Assembly (NCBI GenBank): GCA_027923505.1
Contig: BROI01000006.1
Span: 496,001-560,000, forward strand
DNA length: 64,000 nt
Source: Mayamaea pseudoterrestris
Taxonomy: Eukaryota; Bacillariophyta; Bacillariophyceae; Sellaphorales; Sellaphoraceae
Direction of reading: 5' to 3'
Below, one piece after another: positions 22,501 through 32,083 of the stretch. The notes beneath the pieces are model-generated. The model was not told the DNA's origin. It ran no database searches and worked only from the letters and a program-made list of their open reading frames with translations. A program made the position numbers and the translations under genes. Positions within the stretch are counted from its first letter, which is position 1; the number at the start of each line of letters is the position of its first letter.

Positions 22501-24584
22501 ATTCTTCATCGTTCTCTGCAAAGCCAGAGCCTAAACCACCAAGGGCAAAAGCAGCTCGGATCAAAACCGGGTAACCGATCTTGTTTGCCGCTTCCATTGC
22601 TTCCTCCATCGACGTCGCGCTGTATGATAACGCAATGGTTTCGTCAATCTCCTTCAGCTTCTGACTGAAAATCTCTCTGTCTTCAGTCGCTTCGATGACA
22701 TCAATAGGTGTTCCAAGCACCTCGACACCTTCAGCTTGCAACTCACCCGACTTCCACAAGTGGACACCTACGTTCAAGGCGGTTTGGCCTCCCATGCTGA
22801 CAATAATTCCATCCGGCTTTTCCTTTCGGATGATATCCATGACAGTGTCCGGCTTGATTGGAAGAAAATAGACGCGGTCGGCCGAGCGAATCTGCTTCTC
22901 CTCCTTATCCTGCGAAGTCTGCACCGTAGCAATGTTCGGGTTGATCAAAATGACTTCAATTCCCTCCTCCTTTAACGCCTTGATGCACTGGCTTCCAGAA
23001 TAATCAAACTCTCCGGCTTGCCCGATGCTCAAACCGCCGCTACCAACAAGCAACACCTTCTTGTAAATCTTGACTCCATATCTCAAGCCGTCTTGAAGAA
23101 CAATCGGCTGCGACTCCTTGCGGACATGTCCGACAAAGCGTTCAAACAAAAAGGCAGTATCGCATGGGCCACCACACGCCTCGGGATGAAACTGCACACT
23201 AAAGAACGGCTTGTGCTTGTGAATGATACCTTCGTTCGTCAAGTCATTAGCGTTCAAAAAGAGCGGCTTCCAACCATCCGGAAGCGTGGCCGGGTCAACG
23301 GCGTAACCGTGATTCTGCGGCGTAATGTAGCAGCGACCCGTCCGAAGGTCAATGCACGGCTGATTCATGCCGCGATTTCCGTACTTGAGCTTAAACGTCT
23401 TGGCACCAGCAGCAAGGGCGAGTAGCTGATTTCCCAAGCAAATACCAAAAATGGGCCTGGCTGGCTCCATGTTCAAAGCAAACTTGATTGACTGAATCGT
23501 TTCAGGGCACATGGTTGGATCGCCTGGTCCATTAGAAAGGAAAAGCCCCTCCCATTCCAAGTTTTCTGGATTCGCTTCGAGATCGTAATTGTACGGAACC
23601 AATGCAAGCTCAACCTTGTACGTATGCACCAAGTAGCGAATGATGTTGTACTTCATTCCGCAATCATATCCAATAATCTTGGGCGAGTTTCCCTTGCCGT
23701 AAATGACAACCTTCTTTGTGGAAACTTCAGCGACCAAGTTCCGCTTGTTTGGATCTTCGACAAGGTCCATGGGAACCGTAGAAAGGATCTCTTTGGGATT
23801 CTGTCGAGAGATGAAGCACATTGTGAGCGTACGTTGTAGTCGTCACGCTCACTACCTGCATATCCAGCAGCACTTACAATCTCCATTCGTCCAAGAATAG
23901 ACCCGTGCTCTCGTAGCTTCTTAGTAAGTTCTCTCGTATCAACATTGTGCATGGCAGGAACGTTTCGCTCTTTCAGCCAATCGCCCAAACTCTTCATGGC
24001 GGCCCAATGCGAATGTTGCCACGAGTAGCTCGAAACAACCAAACCAGCAATGTGAATCTCCGAACTCTCAAAAAAGTCGGGAAGTCCATGAACATCCTTG
24101 ATACTTTCGTCCGGAACTCCATAGTTGCCAATCAATGGATACGTCAGTACCAAGATTTGACCACGATAACTTGGATCCGTCAGGGCCTCGGGATAGCCAA
24201 CCATGCCAGTGTTGAAGACGACTTCACCGCTCATGGTTGTGTTTGCGCCAAAGGATTCGCCGAGGATGGGAGGAGAGCCATCGGCAAGGTACAAGACGGC
24301 AGGGTCGCCCTGGAAAGGAAGATGCCAAGAGATATAGAGGTGAGTGACATGGAATACATGAAAGCTTGCGGGTTGTCTATCTCGCGCCTCATTGGCCATT
24401 CAACTCTTCACACGACCATACGCTAACGTACCTGCTTGTCGAGACAGCTGAGGTCGACACCTCCGTTGGATCCGTTCATGGGTCTTTTAGCTTGTCGAGA
24501 GTTTGCAAAAACTCCGAACACACTTGAAAGTGTGAGCTTGGATGATCGCTGGCCGCAAAGGAAGAAACGTGACGAGAGGCCCAT
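19545..24584 (-). CDS. CPS: Glutamine-hydrolysing carbamoyl-phosphate synthetase, fused small and large subunits
   Basis: Four exons, 24584-24432, 24309-23878, 23800-21560 and 21488-19545, all joined in phase 0, encode 1589 residues. Starting at ATG 24779 instead would give 1654. The ATG at 24584 begins [20 protein letters not shown], a good mitochondrial presequence, so it is preferred. Domains in order are the small-subunit fold, glutaminase with Cys near 316 (FGICLGNQ) and His/Glu near 400-402 (FHPEACGG), the first synthetase half from about 442 ([18 protein letters not shown]), the second half ([20 protein letters not shown]), and the allosteric MGS-like domain near the end. The glutaminase triad is intact, so glutamine should be the nitrogen donor (CPS II/III type). 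It is not fused to aspartate transcarbamylase or dihydroorotase. It makes carbamoyl phosphate for arginine/urea-cycle or pyrimidine synthesis. The compartment rests on the presequence only. Confidence 0.95.
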
Positions 24585-25024
24585 GGCATTGGGCGCGCCA
24601 TGGATTGGTTGGTGCTCGAGGCCGTGATGGAGTGGTCGCTTGTGCTCCGAGCATGAATGAGGCCGTTTCCTTCCACAGTCAATGTGAAAGTACAATGATG
24701 ACTCAGATGAGCAGCAACGAATGCCACGCAACCGAAGTCCATTGGTGAAAGCGAACAATGTTTGGTTCCACAAATCCATCGAGACAAATTGCCCACACAG
24801 TCAAAGCCTTGACGAGTTCATGCTAACAAGAGCTGCCAGGGCGAAGTCTATCGATATTGGAGCTACTATCGCCACTAAAAAAATGAGGAATGATGTCGTG
24901 AAATAAGGCTAAAAGAGAAAGCAACGAATTTTTGGAAGCGATCCCGTGTCGTCTTTTCGCGCGAGTTTCCATCGTTAATTTGCAATGATTTTCTAATCTA
25001 TCTGTTAAGCCAAGCAACTCATCT

Positions 25025-27424
25025 CTATTTCTTCTCTCCATTTGCCTGATCAAGTAGACGGTGCACTCCGGAAACAACGTCGTCTACATTCAGAAAAGTG
25101 GCCATGCTGCCTAGCGGGTTGTACGTTCGCGGTGCAGCCACATGCATCCAACACGCGGGCAGCTTTCCATCTTTATGAAGCGAAACTGCTGTATTGGAGA
25201 GCACATTGGAGCCCGGTCCATCCTTGCAAATGTCAGCAAACAGCAGTCCCTGATATTGCAGCGCTATATCCTTTAGCCCGGTCGGCACCTCACTGAGGTA
25301 CGGGCAATCAATAATATCCAACTCCGCCTCGCACGAGATGACTTTTAGCTCCACCAGTGCCTTGCGTGCCTGTAAGCATGTTACGACTCCGTTGCCGTAC
25401 GTTACCATGGCCCATATGCCTTTTGTTCCGTAGCGTTGAATCTCGTGAAAGCCCATCGCGGCGTACTCACCACAGTTGTTCGGGTAAACGCGCTCCCAAC
25501 CCTTGTCCGTGCCATGCAAATGCCTGCGATTGAGCAAGTCGGTGCAGTCAATGAGCATAACTACTCTCCCAGCCTGCGCCTGCAGTACAGCGTTTCGGAA
25601 TCCGCGCACATAGTCTTCGCCGTTGCTGTAGCATAACACATCCACTCCTGCAGGCATGTGTTGCAAGCTATTGTGTGTGTGAAAGTTTCCTCCAAAGAGT
25701 CCGCGATCAAACCCTTGAACGCGAATAATCATGCCATTGGGGCATTTTCCGGCACTGAGCCAATACATGGCAGCAATTTCGTAAAACATGTCAGCGCCAC
25801 AATCAAGGTATTTGGCGTATGGAATTTCGACCACGGGGATGAGCCCCATTTGCGCAAAACCAGCGGCAGCTCCCAGCAAAGAAGTTTCGTCTGGTGGAAA
25901 GTCCAGTATCCGATTGTTGAACCTGTTCTTGATGCCTTCTGTGACGACGTAGTAGCCTCCGTGACGGCAATCCTCGCCAAGATAGACAAGGTCATCGTGG
26001 CGCTCCATCACTTCCATGATGACGCGATTCATGTGCTTGCGCATGACTTCGCGCTTTCCACTCGAGTCTTTATCCAACGAAACGCATTGCATTTTACTCG
26101 GGAATGTAGGTACTACTACCATTGGCGCGCTTACTCTTGCCATCATATCATTCCGGTCCACCTTTGGTTCCTCGACAGCCAGGTCAAACGCATTCTGCAC
26201 CATGCACTGCAACTCTGCAAACAAGTCGCGGACGCTGGTGTAAGTTGTCGCATTGTATACTTCAACGGCTTGCACAATGGCGCTCTCCAAGAGGCGCGTC
26301 TTCTCAAATGCTGCAATATCGCCCTTTTCCAAATATGCCACTTGTCGATCCGTCGCCGCATGACCGAACCGACGCACCAAGCCGGTATAGTGAATCATTG
26401 ACGGAGCCGCATGCTTGCGACTATAATCAGTCGCTTCCTTGGTCGCACTATAAACATCCATCATGTCGTTGCCATTGGCGCCAAAGAGTGGCACCAATGA
26501 ATCGTTGCGAAACAAGGTATTTACATATCCTTCCGTCTTGTAGGAAATACTCAAACCATTGTCCGATATTCCAAAAACGACGGGGCACTTGATGCGCTTG
26601 TGTCGAGCATGTCGTGCTAAATGGTACGCCGACCAAAAGTGTGCATTATGTACGGATCCATCGCCGAGCGTGACAAAGGAAATGGGTCGCAATTGATTGC
26701 CACTTTCATCGACAAGCTTGCCTTGATCAATCAGCGAATACGCCAACGCCCGTCCCACGGCTGGACAGCATTGACTCGCCAGTGTACTCGTGACGATAAA
26801 GTCTCCGCCAATGCCTTTGCGAAGCTTGCCCGATCCAATCGAACAGTGCACGCCGCCAGTGACTGGATCGTTTCGACTGACCGTGTAGCCACGAGCGCGC
26901 TGCAGTAAAATGTCCTCCAGTGTTGCCATTACATCTTCTGTATCATTTTCTTCTATTTGTTTATTTAATTGTCGCGCAATATTAACTCCAACATGTCGAT
27001 AGTGCAGAGCGACGGCATCCGCTGGATTCAAAGCGTGGGCCGCAGCCGACAATGCTTCCTCGCCGCATGGACCAATCGTATAGTAGCCAACGCCGCAGAG
27101 ACTGGCGCGCCTTGATTCAACGTGCAGGGCAAACGTTGCAAGCATGGCAGTCAGTGACGTTTCAATTTGAGAGTTTGACATGACGTGCCTGTAGCCAGCG
27201 AGTGGAGGCTTGGGAGGCGTCACTTTCCGAGTAGCGTCGTTTCCATTCGCCTTGAGCTCCAAAAACTCCGTCAAGGCGACAGTAGCTCGATATTCTGCCA
27301 GCTGCTGGAATTCCTTGGCGAACGTGAGTCGGAGCTGACGCATATCGGTAGAAAGGAAGCGATTTGTATGTTGCAGTACAAGCGAATCTGAAATGCGGAG
27401 GAGTCGACGCCTCCATGAATACAT
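25025..27424 (-). CDS. Fused E1 alpha-beta 2-oxoacid dehydrogenase (branched-chain type), mitochondrial
   Basis: One uninterrupted frame encodes 799 residues from the ATG at 27424 (816 from 27475). The downstream ATG is preferred because MYSWRRRLLRISDSLVLQHT is a strong mitochondrial presequence. The first half is an E1 alpha domain: GPCGEEALSAAAHAL, YRHVGVNIARQL, the substrate-side GGVHCSIG and the thiamine-diphosphate motif GDGSVHNAHFWSAYHLARHA continuing to GISDNG. The second half is an E1 beta domain: YLGEDCRHGGYYVVTEGI, FPPDETSLLGAAAGFAQMG, PVVEIPYAKYLDCGADM and PTGLKDIAL. E1 enzymes decarboxylate pyruvate or branched-chain oxoacids and pass the acyl group to lipoyl-E2. In most mitochondria alpha and beta are separate proteins. 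The single-chain form resembles some bacterial E1 proteins. Substrate (branched-chain, pyruvate or other) is not certain. Confidence 0.88.
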   Translation of the reverse strand: MYSWRRRLLRISDSLVLQHTNRFLSTDMRQLRLTFAKEFQQLAEYRATVALTEFLELKANGNDATRKVTPPKPPLAGYRHVMSNSQIETSLTAMLATFALHVESRRASLCGVGYYTIGPCGEEALSAAAHALNPADAVALHYRHVGVNIARQLNKQIEENDTEDVMATLEDILLQRARGYTVSRNDPVTGGVHCSIGSGKLRKGIGGDFIVTSTLASQCCPAVGRALAYSLIDQGKLVDESGNQLRPISFVTLGDGSVHNAHFWSAYHLARHARHKRIKCPVVFGISDNGLSISYKTEGYVNTLFRNDSLVPLFGANGNDMMDVYSATKEATDYSRKHAAPSMIHYTGLVRRFGHAATDRQVAYLEKGDIAAFEKTRLLESAIVQAVEVYNATTYTSVRDLFAELQCMVQNAFDLAVEEPKVDRNDMMARVSAPMVVVPTFPSKMQCVSLDKDSSGKREVMRKHMNRVIMEVMERHDDLVYLGEDCRHGGYYVVTEGIKNRFNNRILDFPPDETSLLGAAAGFAQMGLIPVVEIPYAKYLDCGADMFYEIAAMYWLSAGKCPNGMIIRVQGFDRGLFGGNFHTHNSLQHMPAGVDVLCYSNGEDYVRGFRNAVLQAQAGRVVMLIDCTDLLNRRHLHGTDKGWERVYPNNCGEYAAMGFHEIQRYGTKGIWAMVTYGNGVVTCLQARKALVELKVISCEAELDIIDCPYLSEVPTGLKDIALQYQGLLFADICKDGPGSNVLSNTAVSLHKDGKLPACWMHVAAPRTYNPLGSMATFLNVDDVVSGVHRLLDQANGEKK

Positions 27425-27824
27425 AATTTTTGCCCCGTAATTGAAATAAATGCAGCAGTAGACACGTCGGCCCAACTCATAAAGCAGTTGCTCGAGTCCG
27501 TCCCAAGATTGCGTGAGATCTGTCTTGTCTTGCTGTGTTTATGGAGCGTTTCTGTCATGGTCAAGCGAGAAAGAACTTTCGTGTCGTCGGCGTCAACTTA
27601 TTGTCGCAGCGGTACAAGAATCAGCAATCGGTCTGAAAACTGGCGTACCGGTATGCTGGCAGTCTTAACAAAGTAAGGGAAGAACAACTCTATATAGTTA
27701 CTATGAGGACTAACCATAACACCTACAGTCAAAAAATCAGCCGAGACGCATGGGCGCAAAGTGAAGAAAAACTTAGCTGGGCACCACATTGCTGAAATGA
27801 TCGAATCGTAAAATATTCACATTA
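27425..27824. other. Intergenic region upstream of the fused E1 gene
   Basis: These 400 bases separate the E1 start from the 3' end of the DUF6824 gene on the same strand. TACCGGTA lies at 27646-27653, about 222 bases upstream of the E1 ATG. No gene or RNA is seen. Confidence 0.5.
27646..27653. promoter_or_regulatory. TACCGGTA palindrome upstream of fused E1 gene
   Basis: The same octamer palindrome found upstream of PSMA7 and two divergent gene pairs occurs here, about 222 bases from the E1 start codon. A regulatory role is inferred only. Confidence 0.28.
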
Positions 27825-29312
27825 TCAATGATCGTGCTTACTTGCTATCTTACGATCTATCGTATCATCCTGAGAATACTTGGGAGATTCACGTCTGGTG
27901 CTTGTCGTGTCGTCGGGGAATCGTGGTAGGCCAGGTCGAGTTGCCGCTGTCCGACTGATAGCACCGCGTGCCCTATAAGCACCCATAGGGAAGCCAATGC
28001 TGGTAGTTTCTATCGACTTACACAGATCTGGCTTGAGACAGAAGGGGCTTTCACTGTTACTAGGCTCAATATGATGGTCAACGGCGCTCACGTCACTCTC
28101 TTGGTTGGGTTTGTCACGGTTTGTCCCGGAAGGAGCGTTGGATGATGGCTTTGCATTCTTATCGGACTCTAGTATTTTGCCTTCCTCTTCCTTCTCCACC
28201 GCAGCTCCGTTCAACATCCACCCTCCTCCTCGAAGAGACTGGCTAAGCTTCTTGATGGCTTCTGCATTTCCCACTTCATGATACCAAATACTCGGGCTAT
28301 CATTGTCAGTACTCTCATGCTCCTGCAAAAATCGCCCATTTCGAACGCGAAAGTAGTTGACCAAGTTGGCTGCCAGTAGCTTCTTGTCTCCCTTGGCAGC
28401 AGCCTTGTAAGCTTGCTTGTACTTGGTCACAATGTCTCGATAAAAGACGTTGCCAGGGTGTTTGGGTGCATTCTTGGTGCGTCCCATTAGAATATCGCGG
28501 CTCGTTGGAGCAAGAATGCGAGTCACTGGATCAGGATCAACGAAGTTGTGAAGTGGAAAGCCCGTTGAGCCATCCGCAGGAGCGACAAAGTGTCCATGCT
28601 TTTGCAACAGTGGAGCCACGCCAGCCGGCAAAAGAAGCGGATGTGGATGCTGGTCAAGCTCGTTCAGACGAGCAAAGGGCTGCTTGACTCTTTGTCGCTT
28701 GTTAGGCGAGTAAGACCAGATAAAAGGTGGAGCATGCGGATTGGTCGCCGACACGGCAATGCATTGCTGGCCGACGTATTTCTTTGTTCCTAAAGAAGGC
28801 TTGGGTTTAATGTCGACGTAGGGTTGCCCATAAGGTAGATTCTGATGTGCAGGATTTCGTCTCGGTTGCTGCGGAATTCGAAACCGCTGATTATCAGTAT
28901 TTGTACGAGTAGGAAAAGCTGGGGAAAGCAGCTGTCTTTCAGCAGCGAGTCGTTCTGCAGGACTCGGCGCGGCATTTGCAGTCCCTTTCATCTCCCCGCT
29001 TGATGTCTTTGTCCCACTCTTGAAACCAAGGACAATGTCACGAACGTGATCAGAAGGTTTACTTGTCGCATCAGTCGTCGACGGAGCGGATGTAGCGAGA
29101 TCCGGAAAGAGAGTCGCTTCATTGCCGCTAACATTATGATTAAAGTCATGGTCTTGAGGTTCTGCATCATCAAACTGTCCGGGGACAATGTCATGCTCTG
29201 GCAACGGATCTTCCTTCCTGACGCCAAGAGGCGACGATGCAGCAGATGCTAGCGAGTCGACACCATGAAACGGATCATCGTCTATTCCATTTGACCTTGT
29301 CATTGTCATCAT
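27825..29312 (-). CDS. DUF6824-domain protein, diatom-type
   Basis: This is a 495-residue single-exon protein. Residues about 265-360 contain a domain starting SRDILMGRTKNAPKHPGN, then VFYRDIVTKYKQAYKAA, KKLLAANLVNYFRVRNGRFL and later WYHEVGNAEAIKKLSQSLR. This 'D-L-GR----HPGN--FR--V' domain matches DUF6824, a family strongly expanded in diatoms and other stramenopiles. It has no established biochemical function that I know of. DNA- or protein-binding regulatory roles have been assumed because members often sit in disordered nuclear-looking proteins. Outside the domain the protein is Ser/Pro/Asp-rich, low in complexity, and lacks membrane segments. The ATG at 29312 and those just after it (MMTMTRSNG) are alternative starts. 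A perfect 12-base inverted repeat lies about 150 bases upstream. Confidence 0.82.
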   Translation of the reverse strand: MMTMTRSNGIDDDPFHGVDSLASAASSPLGVRKEDPLPEHDIVPGQFDDAEPQDHDFNHNVSGNEATLFPDLATSAPSTTDATSKPSDHVRDIVLGFKSGTKTSSGEMKGTANAAPSPAERLAAERQLLSPAFPTRTNTDNQRFRIPQQPRRNPAHQNLPYGQPYVDIKPKPSLGTKKYVGQQCIAVSATNPHAPPFIWSYSPNKRQRVKQPFARLNELDQHPHPLLLPAGVAPLLQKHGHFVAPADGSTGFPLHNFVDPDPVTRILAPTSRDILMGRTKNAPKHPGNVFYRDIVTKYKQAYKAAAKGDKKLLAANLVNYFRVRNGRFLQEHESTDNDSPSIWYHEVGNAEAIKKLSQSLRGGGWMLNGAAVEKEEEGKILESDKNAKPSSNAPSGTNRDKPNQESDVSAVDHHIEPSNSESPFCLKPDLCKSIETTSIGFPMGAYRARGAISRTAATRPGLPRFPDDTTSTRRESPKYSQDDTIDRKIASKHDH

Positions 29313-30073
29313 TTTTCTGTCCGCTGCCGCTTCTTCTTGTGCGCGCCCATTGTGACCCTTTGCGAAACTCCGTTTGGAGCTCCCCGACGAACATGCAACG
29401 AACCTGCATCATCACACTGTCGCCATCGATCCTCGCGACGCCATGCGCGCCATGGTGGTTGCGGGAGTCCTCAATGTGAAAGAGGACTCCCGCGAAACAG
29501 ACATTACTGTGAAGCAAAGAGTGCCTTTAAATGACCCAACTGTGACTTGAATTTCCGTCACAGAAGTACCGCAACGACATTTTCCTAGCTATCCGCATTT
29601 TTTAATTTCTATATACGTGAAAGATAGCCTGCGCAAACTTTGTCGTGTACCAATAGCAAAGCAAGTAATTCTTTGGCTTTTGATCCTCTTAACAATGCCT
29701 CGAGCGACTCCTTTTGCCCCAAATTGTTCCTGCCACGCAAAAGAGTCCAATGGAGCTGCCGGAGCCTTGCCAAACATGTTTTGCATAATCATGATTTTAT
29801 CGTCAGCACCTTGATGCTGCAAGTCAAATGCGGCGGTAATGACCCGTGAACGGTGAATGCGAGTGTATGCCTACATCGTGCAAGAATTGGTCATTTCTAA
29901 TCGATTACATTCATATCTCCTACAGCTCAGTCGCTTGTCGCAACATTGAAGTCATCGTCTTAAATCACTGCCAATGCTATTTGTCGTACATAACCGCATG
30001 TAGTACTATAGACGAACTCAAGATATAAGAGCATGCCCGCGAGTTACAGACATGGCTCAAGTTGCGTGACGCG
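29313..30073. other. Intergenic region with hairpin and possible orphan exon
   Basis: These 761 bases lie upstream of the DUF6824 gene and downstream of paralog B. Besides the hairpin at 29461-29493, a minus-strand frame of about 77 codons (29822-29589) is preceded by a splice-acceptor-like TTTGACTTGCAG. It encodes APAAPLDSFAWQEQFGAKG and then a basic C-terminus. I could not find a convincing first exon, so it is not called as a gene. The rest shows nothing recognisable. Confidence 0.35.
29461..29493. repeat. Perfect 12-bp inverted repeat with 9-base loop
   Basis: GCGGGAGTCCTC at 29461-29472 is the exact reverse complement of GAGGACTCCCGC at 29482-29493, with loop AATGTGAAA between. The stem has 9 G-C pairs out of 12. 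It lies 149 bases upstream of the DUF6824 start codon, so it could be a DNA operator, a 5'-UTR hairpin or chance. Confidence 0.85.
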
Positions 30074-31697
30074 TCAAGCCTCTGCAGTTTCCTTCGTGAC
30101 GCCTTCCCGACACTCGAGTTGTATGACACCTTTTTTAATATTCTCGTCCAAGCGACTCACGCGACATGGTCGTTTGATCAAAGGCTCAATAATCCGTCGA
30201 TTTTTGTCAACGTCGCCACAGTCGTTGAGCCAGACGGATTCGTCGACGCGGGTACGCAAAAAGCACATGGATTCGTCCTCCTCAATGTCAATGCCAAGCG
30301 CATGAATGGCGGGGAAAATGGTGAGATCCAAAAAGTACTCGTCTTGCATTCCATGTCCAGGACGTGCATTGGCGATCATGCGAACGTGCTGGTCGATGCG
30401 TCGAAAGCGCTCTGCTGCCCATATTCGAACGGCAGGAGCTGGTCCATATATCATTCGATCATTGACTGGCCACTTGGCAAAGCCTGGCACTACGGCAGTT
30501 TTTTGTATCATGGCGCTGGAAGTAGCATCTCCGTTGACGCTGTAAATGTTAATTGGCGTCACAAATGCAACGTCGGAGCGAAGCATGGCAACACGAGTAT
30601 ATTCAATGCCTTGCTCCGTTTCATATTCCTTCATGAGCTGCGAAACTGCCGACAAGCCGTCCCACATGCGTATAATCTGATGTAAACGAGGGAACGAAAT
30701 AATGAGCGGTATATCATCGCAGCGTGCAGTTCGATTGGCACGTATGACAAGTACGTACATTATCAGTCGTTGTCGGGTAAACGTATGACTTCTCCTTGTA
30801 CGGAAAATAAACATATCGGCCTCGACTATCCTTAGCGCTTCGTGTCTTGTTGATGAATTCGCCTCGACGTTCAAAAAAGTCCTCCTCCGTCGTCTTTGTA
30901 AAGCGTACAACTGGAGTATGCGAGCCACCGGTACCAACTTTTGTTGCCTGCTCGCTAGCTACTTGCTTGACAGCATCTTCAAGCTCAAACACTTCCTTTG
31001 GATTCAAAACTCCTCCTTTTCCAGACCGTGATGGTGCTTCCTGCTCCAAATAATGATAGTGCACAAAAAAGTCGCATTGATAGGGAGCATTCGGCTTGAG
31101 AACATTTTCAATAAGCGTCGGAAGTACCAAGGCGGAAAAGGCGCGCGGAAGTCCCCAAAAGCAAATGGCGCAGCGTTCTGGTGTCTTTGCTGTATATATT
31201 GGTCGAGGTTGGCCATTGGGGAGTTTCGTGGCGCCCGACGTCCAATGCTGCTTATTGGACTTGCGGCCGCCTCCTTGATGCGACAGCTGACTGGTTAATT
31301 GCTGCTGCTTTTCACCATTTTGTGACTGATGCATCTGCTGAACTGGTAGTTGCTGCTCTTGCTCCTTCCTTTGTAGTTGCTGCTGCTGTTTTCTGCGTGG
31401 ATTGCGAATGCCTTCATTGCGCTTGCTGCTGCTAGGAGTGCTGTAGATTGCCACATTTTCCATGAGCGCTCGACCAAAGTACCGGTCCATCGAAAAGATT
31501 CCTAGCGACCCAAGCCCAAACAGAGCCATTACTTTCCATGTCTTTAAATCCCGTAGCGAGCGACGACGTTGATTTGATGCTAAAGTTGAGGACGGACAGC
31601 GAGAGCTTGACTGAGATGATGATGCGGATGCGGCAGATGAGCATGTGGGCGAGCCTGTTACCGTCTGGCTGCGACGGTTTCTGCTACCTGAGAACAT
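30074..31697 (-). CDS. Type II membrane protein, glycosyltransferase-like family, paralog B
   Basis: Exons 31697-30759 and 30676-30074 flank an 82-base phase-0 intron and encode 513 residues. A Ser-rich cytosolic tail precedes a membrane anchor at about residues 54-72 (core VMALFGLGSLGIFSM). A long Gln-rich stem with runs of four or five Gln follows, and then the same luminal domain as paralog A: ERCAICFWGLPRAFSALVLP, CDFFVHYHY, YVYFPYKEKSYVYP. Across the splice come IIRMWDGLSAVSQLM, YTRVAMLRSDVAFVTPINIY, FAKWPVNDRMIYGPA and SMCFLRTRVDESVW. The intron splits both genes at the equivalent Asp-Asn/Ile-Ile junction. It differs from paralog A mainly in its long N-terminal stem and a basic, non-Cys C-terminus. 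It is probably a Golgi enzyme acting on glycans. The exact reaction is unknown. Confidence 0.78.
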
Positions 31698-32083
31698 GAT
31701 GACTAATAAAATTTAAGCGAGTTAGGTATACAATTGGGCAGCAAAGGATGGGCCGGCTATATTCTTCTCTTCAGCGCTGCTCGTCATCACAACATGGCGC
31801 AGCTCGTCGGAGTCGTTGTCGTCGTGAATACCGCTGCGATGATTGAGCAACTTTTTTAAAGCTGTCAACGGTCACGCGCGAGCCATGCCAGTGCGAAGGC
31901 TATCGCCAAAACACGAGCGTCCAACTCATCGCGAGCACCTATCAGCTTTTGCACACACGCAACATCATATTCTTGTCCTTGCACAAACGAAAGAACACTA
32001 CTGGTCATTAAAGAGATTACCATCTCATTCTTAATAGATTTTGTAAGGCAAAGTGGAGGTAGATCATCGCTTTATGTGCAACC
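31698..32083. other. Divergent intergenic region
   Basis: These 386 bases separate paralog B (minus) from the fucosyltransferase-like gene (plus) and probably hold both promoters. No motif, RNA gene or repeat stands out. Confidence 0.5.

Noticed and set aside
19545-24584. Impression of several separate CarA/CarB-like genes in a row, as in a bacterial operon
   Set aside because: All pieces join in phase 0 through proper GT-AG introns to one protein with standard domain order.
15514-31697. Paralog pair as copies of a mobile element
   Set aside because: No terminal repeats or target-site duplications. Flanks differ and the genes are diverged and spliced, so ordinary gene duplication is enough.
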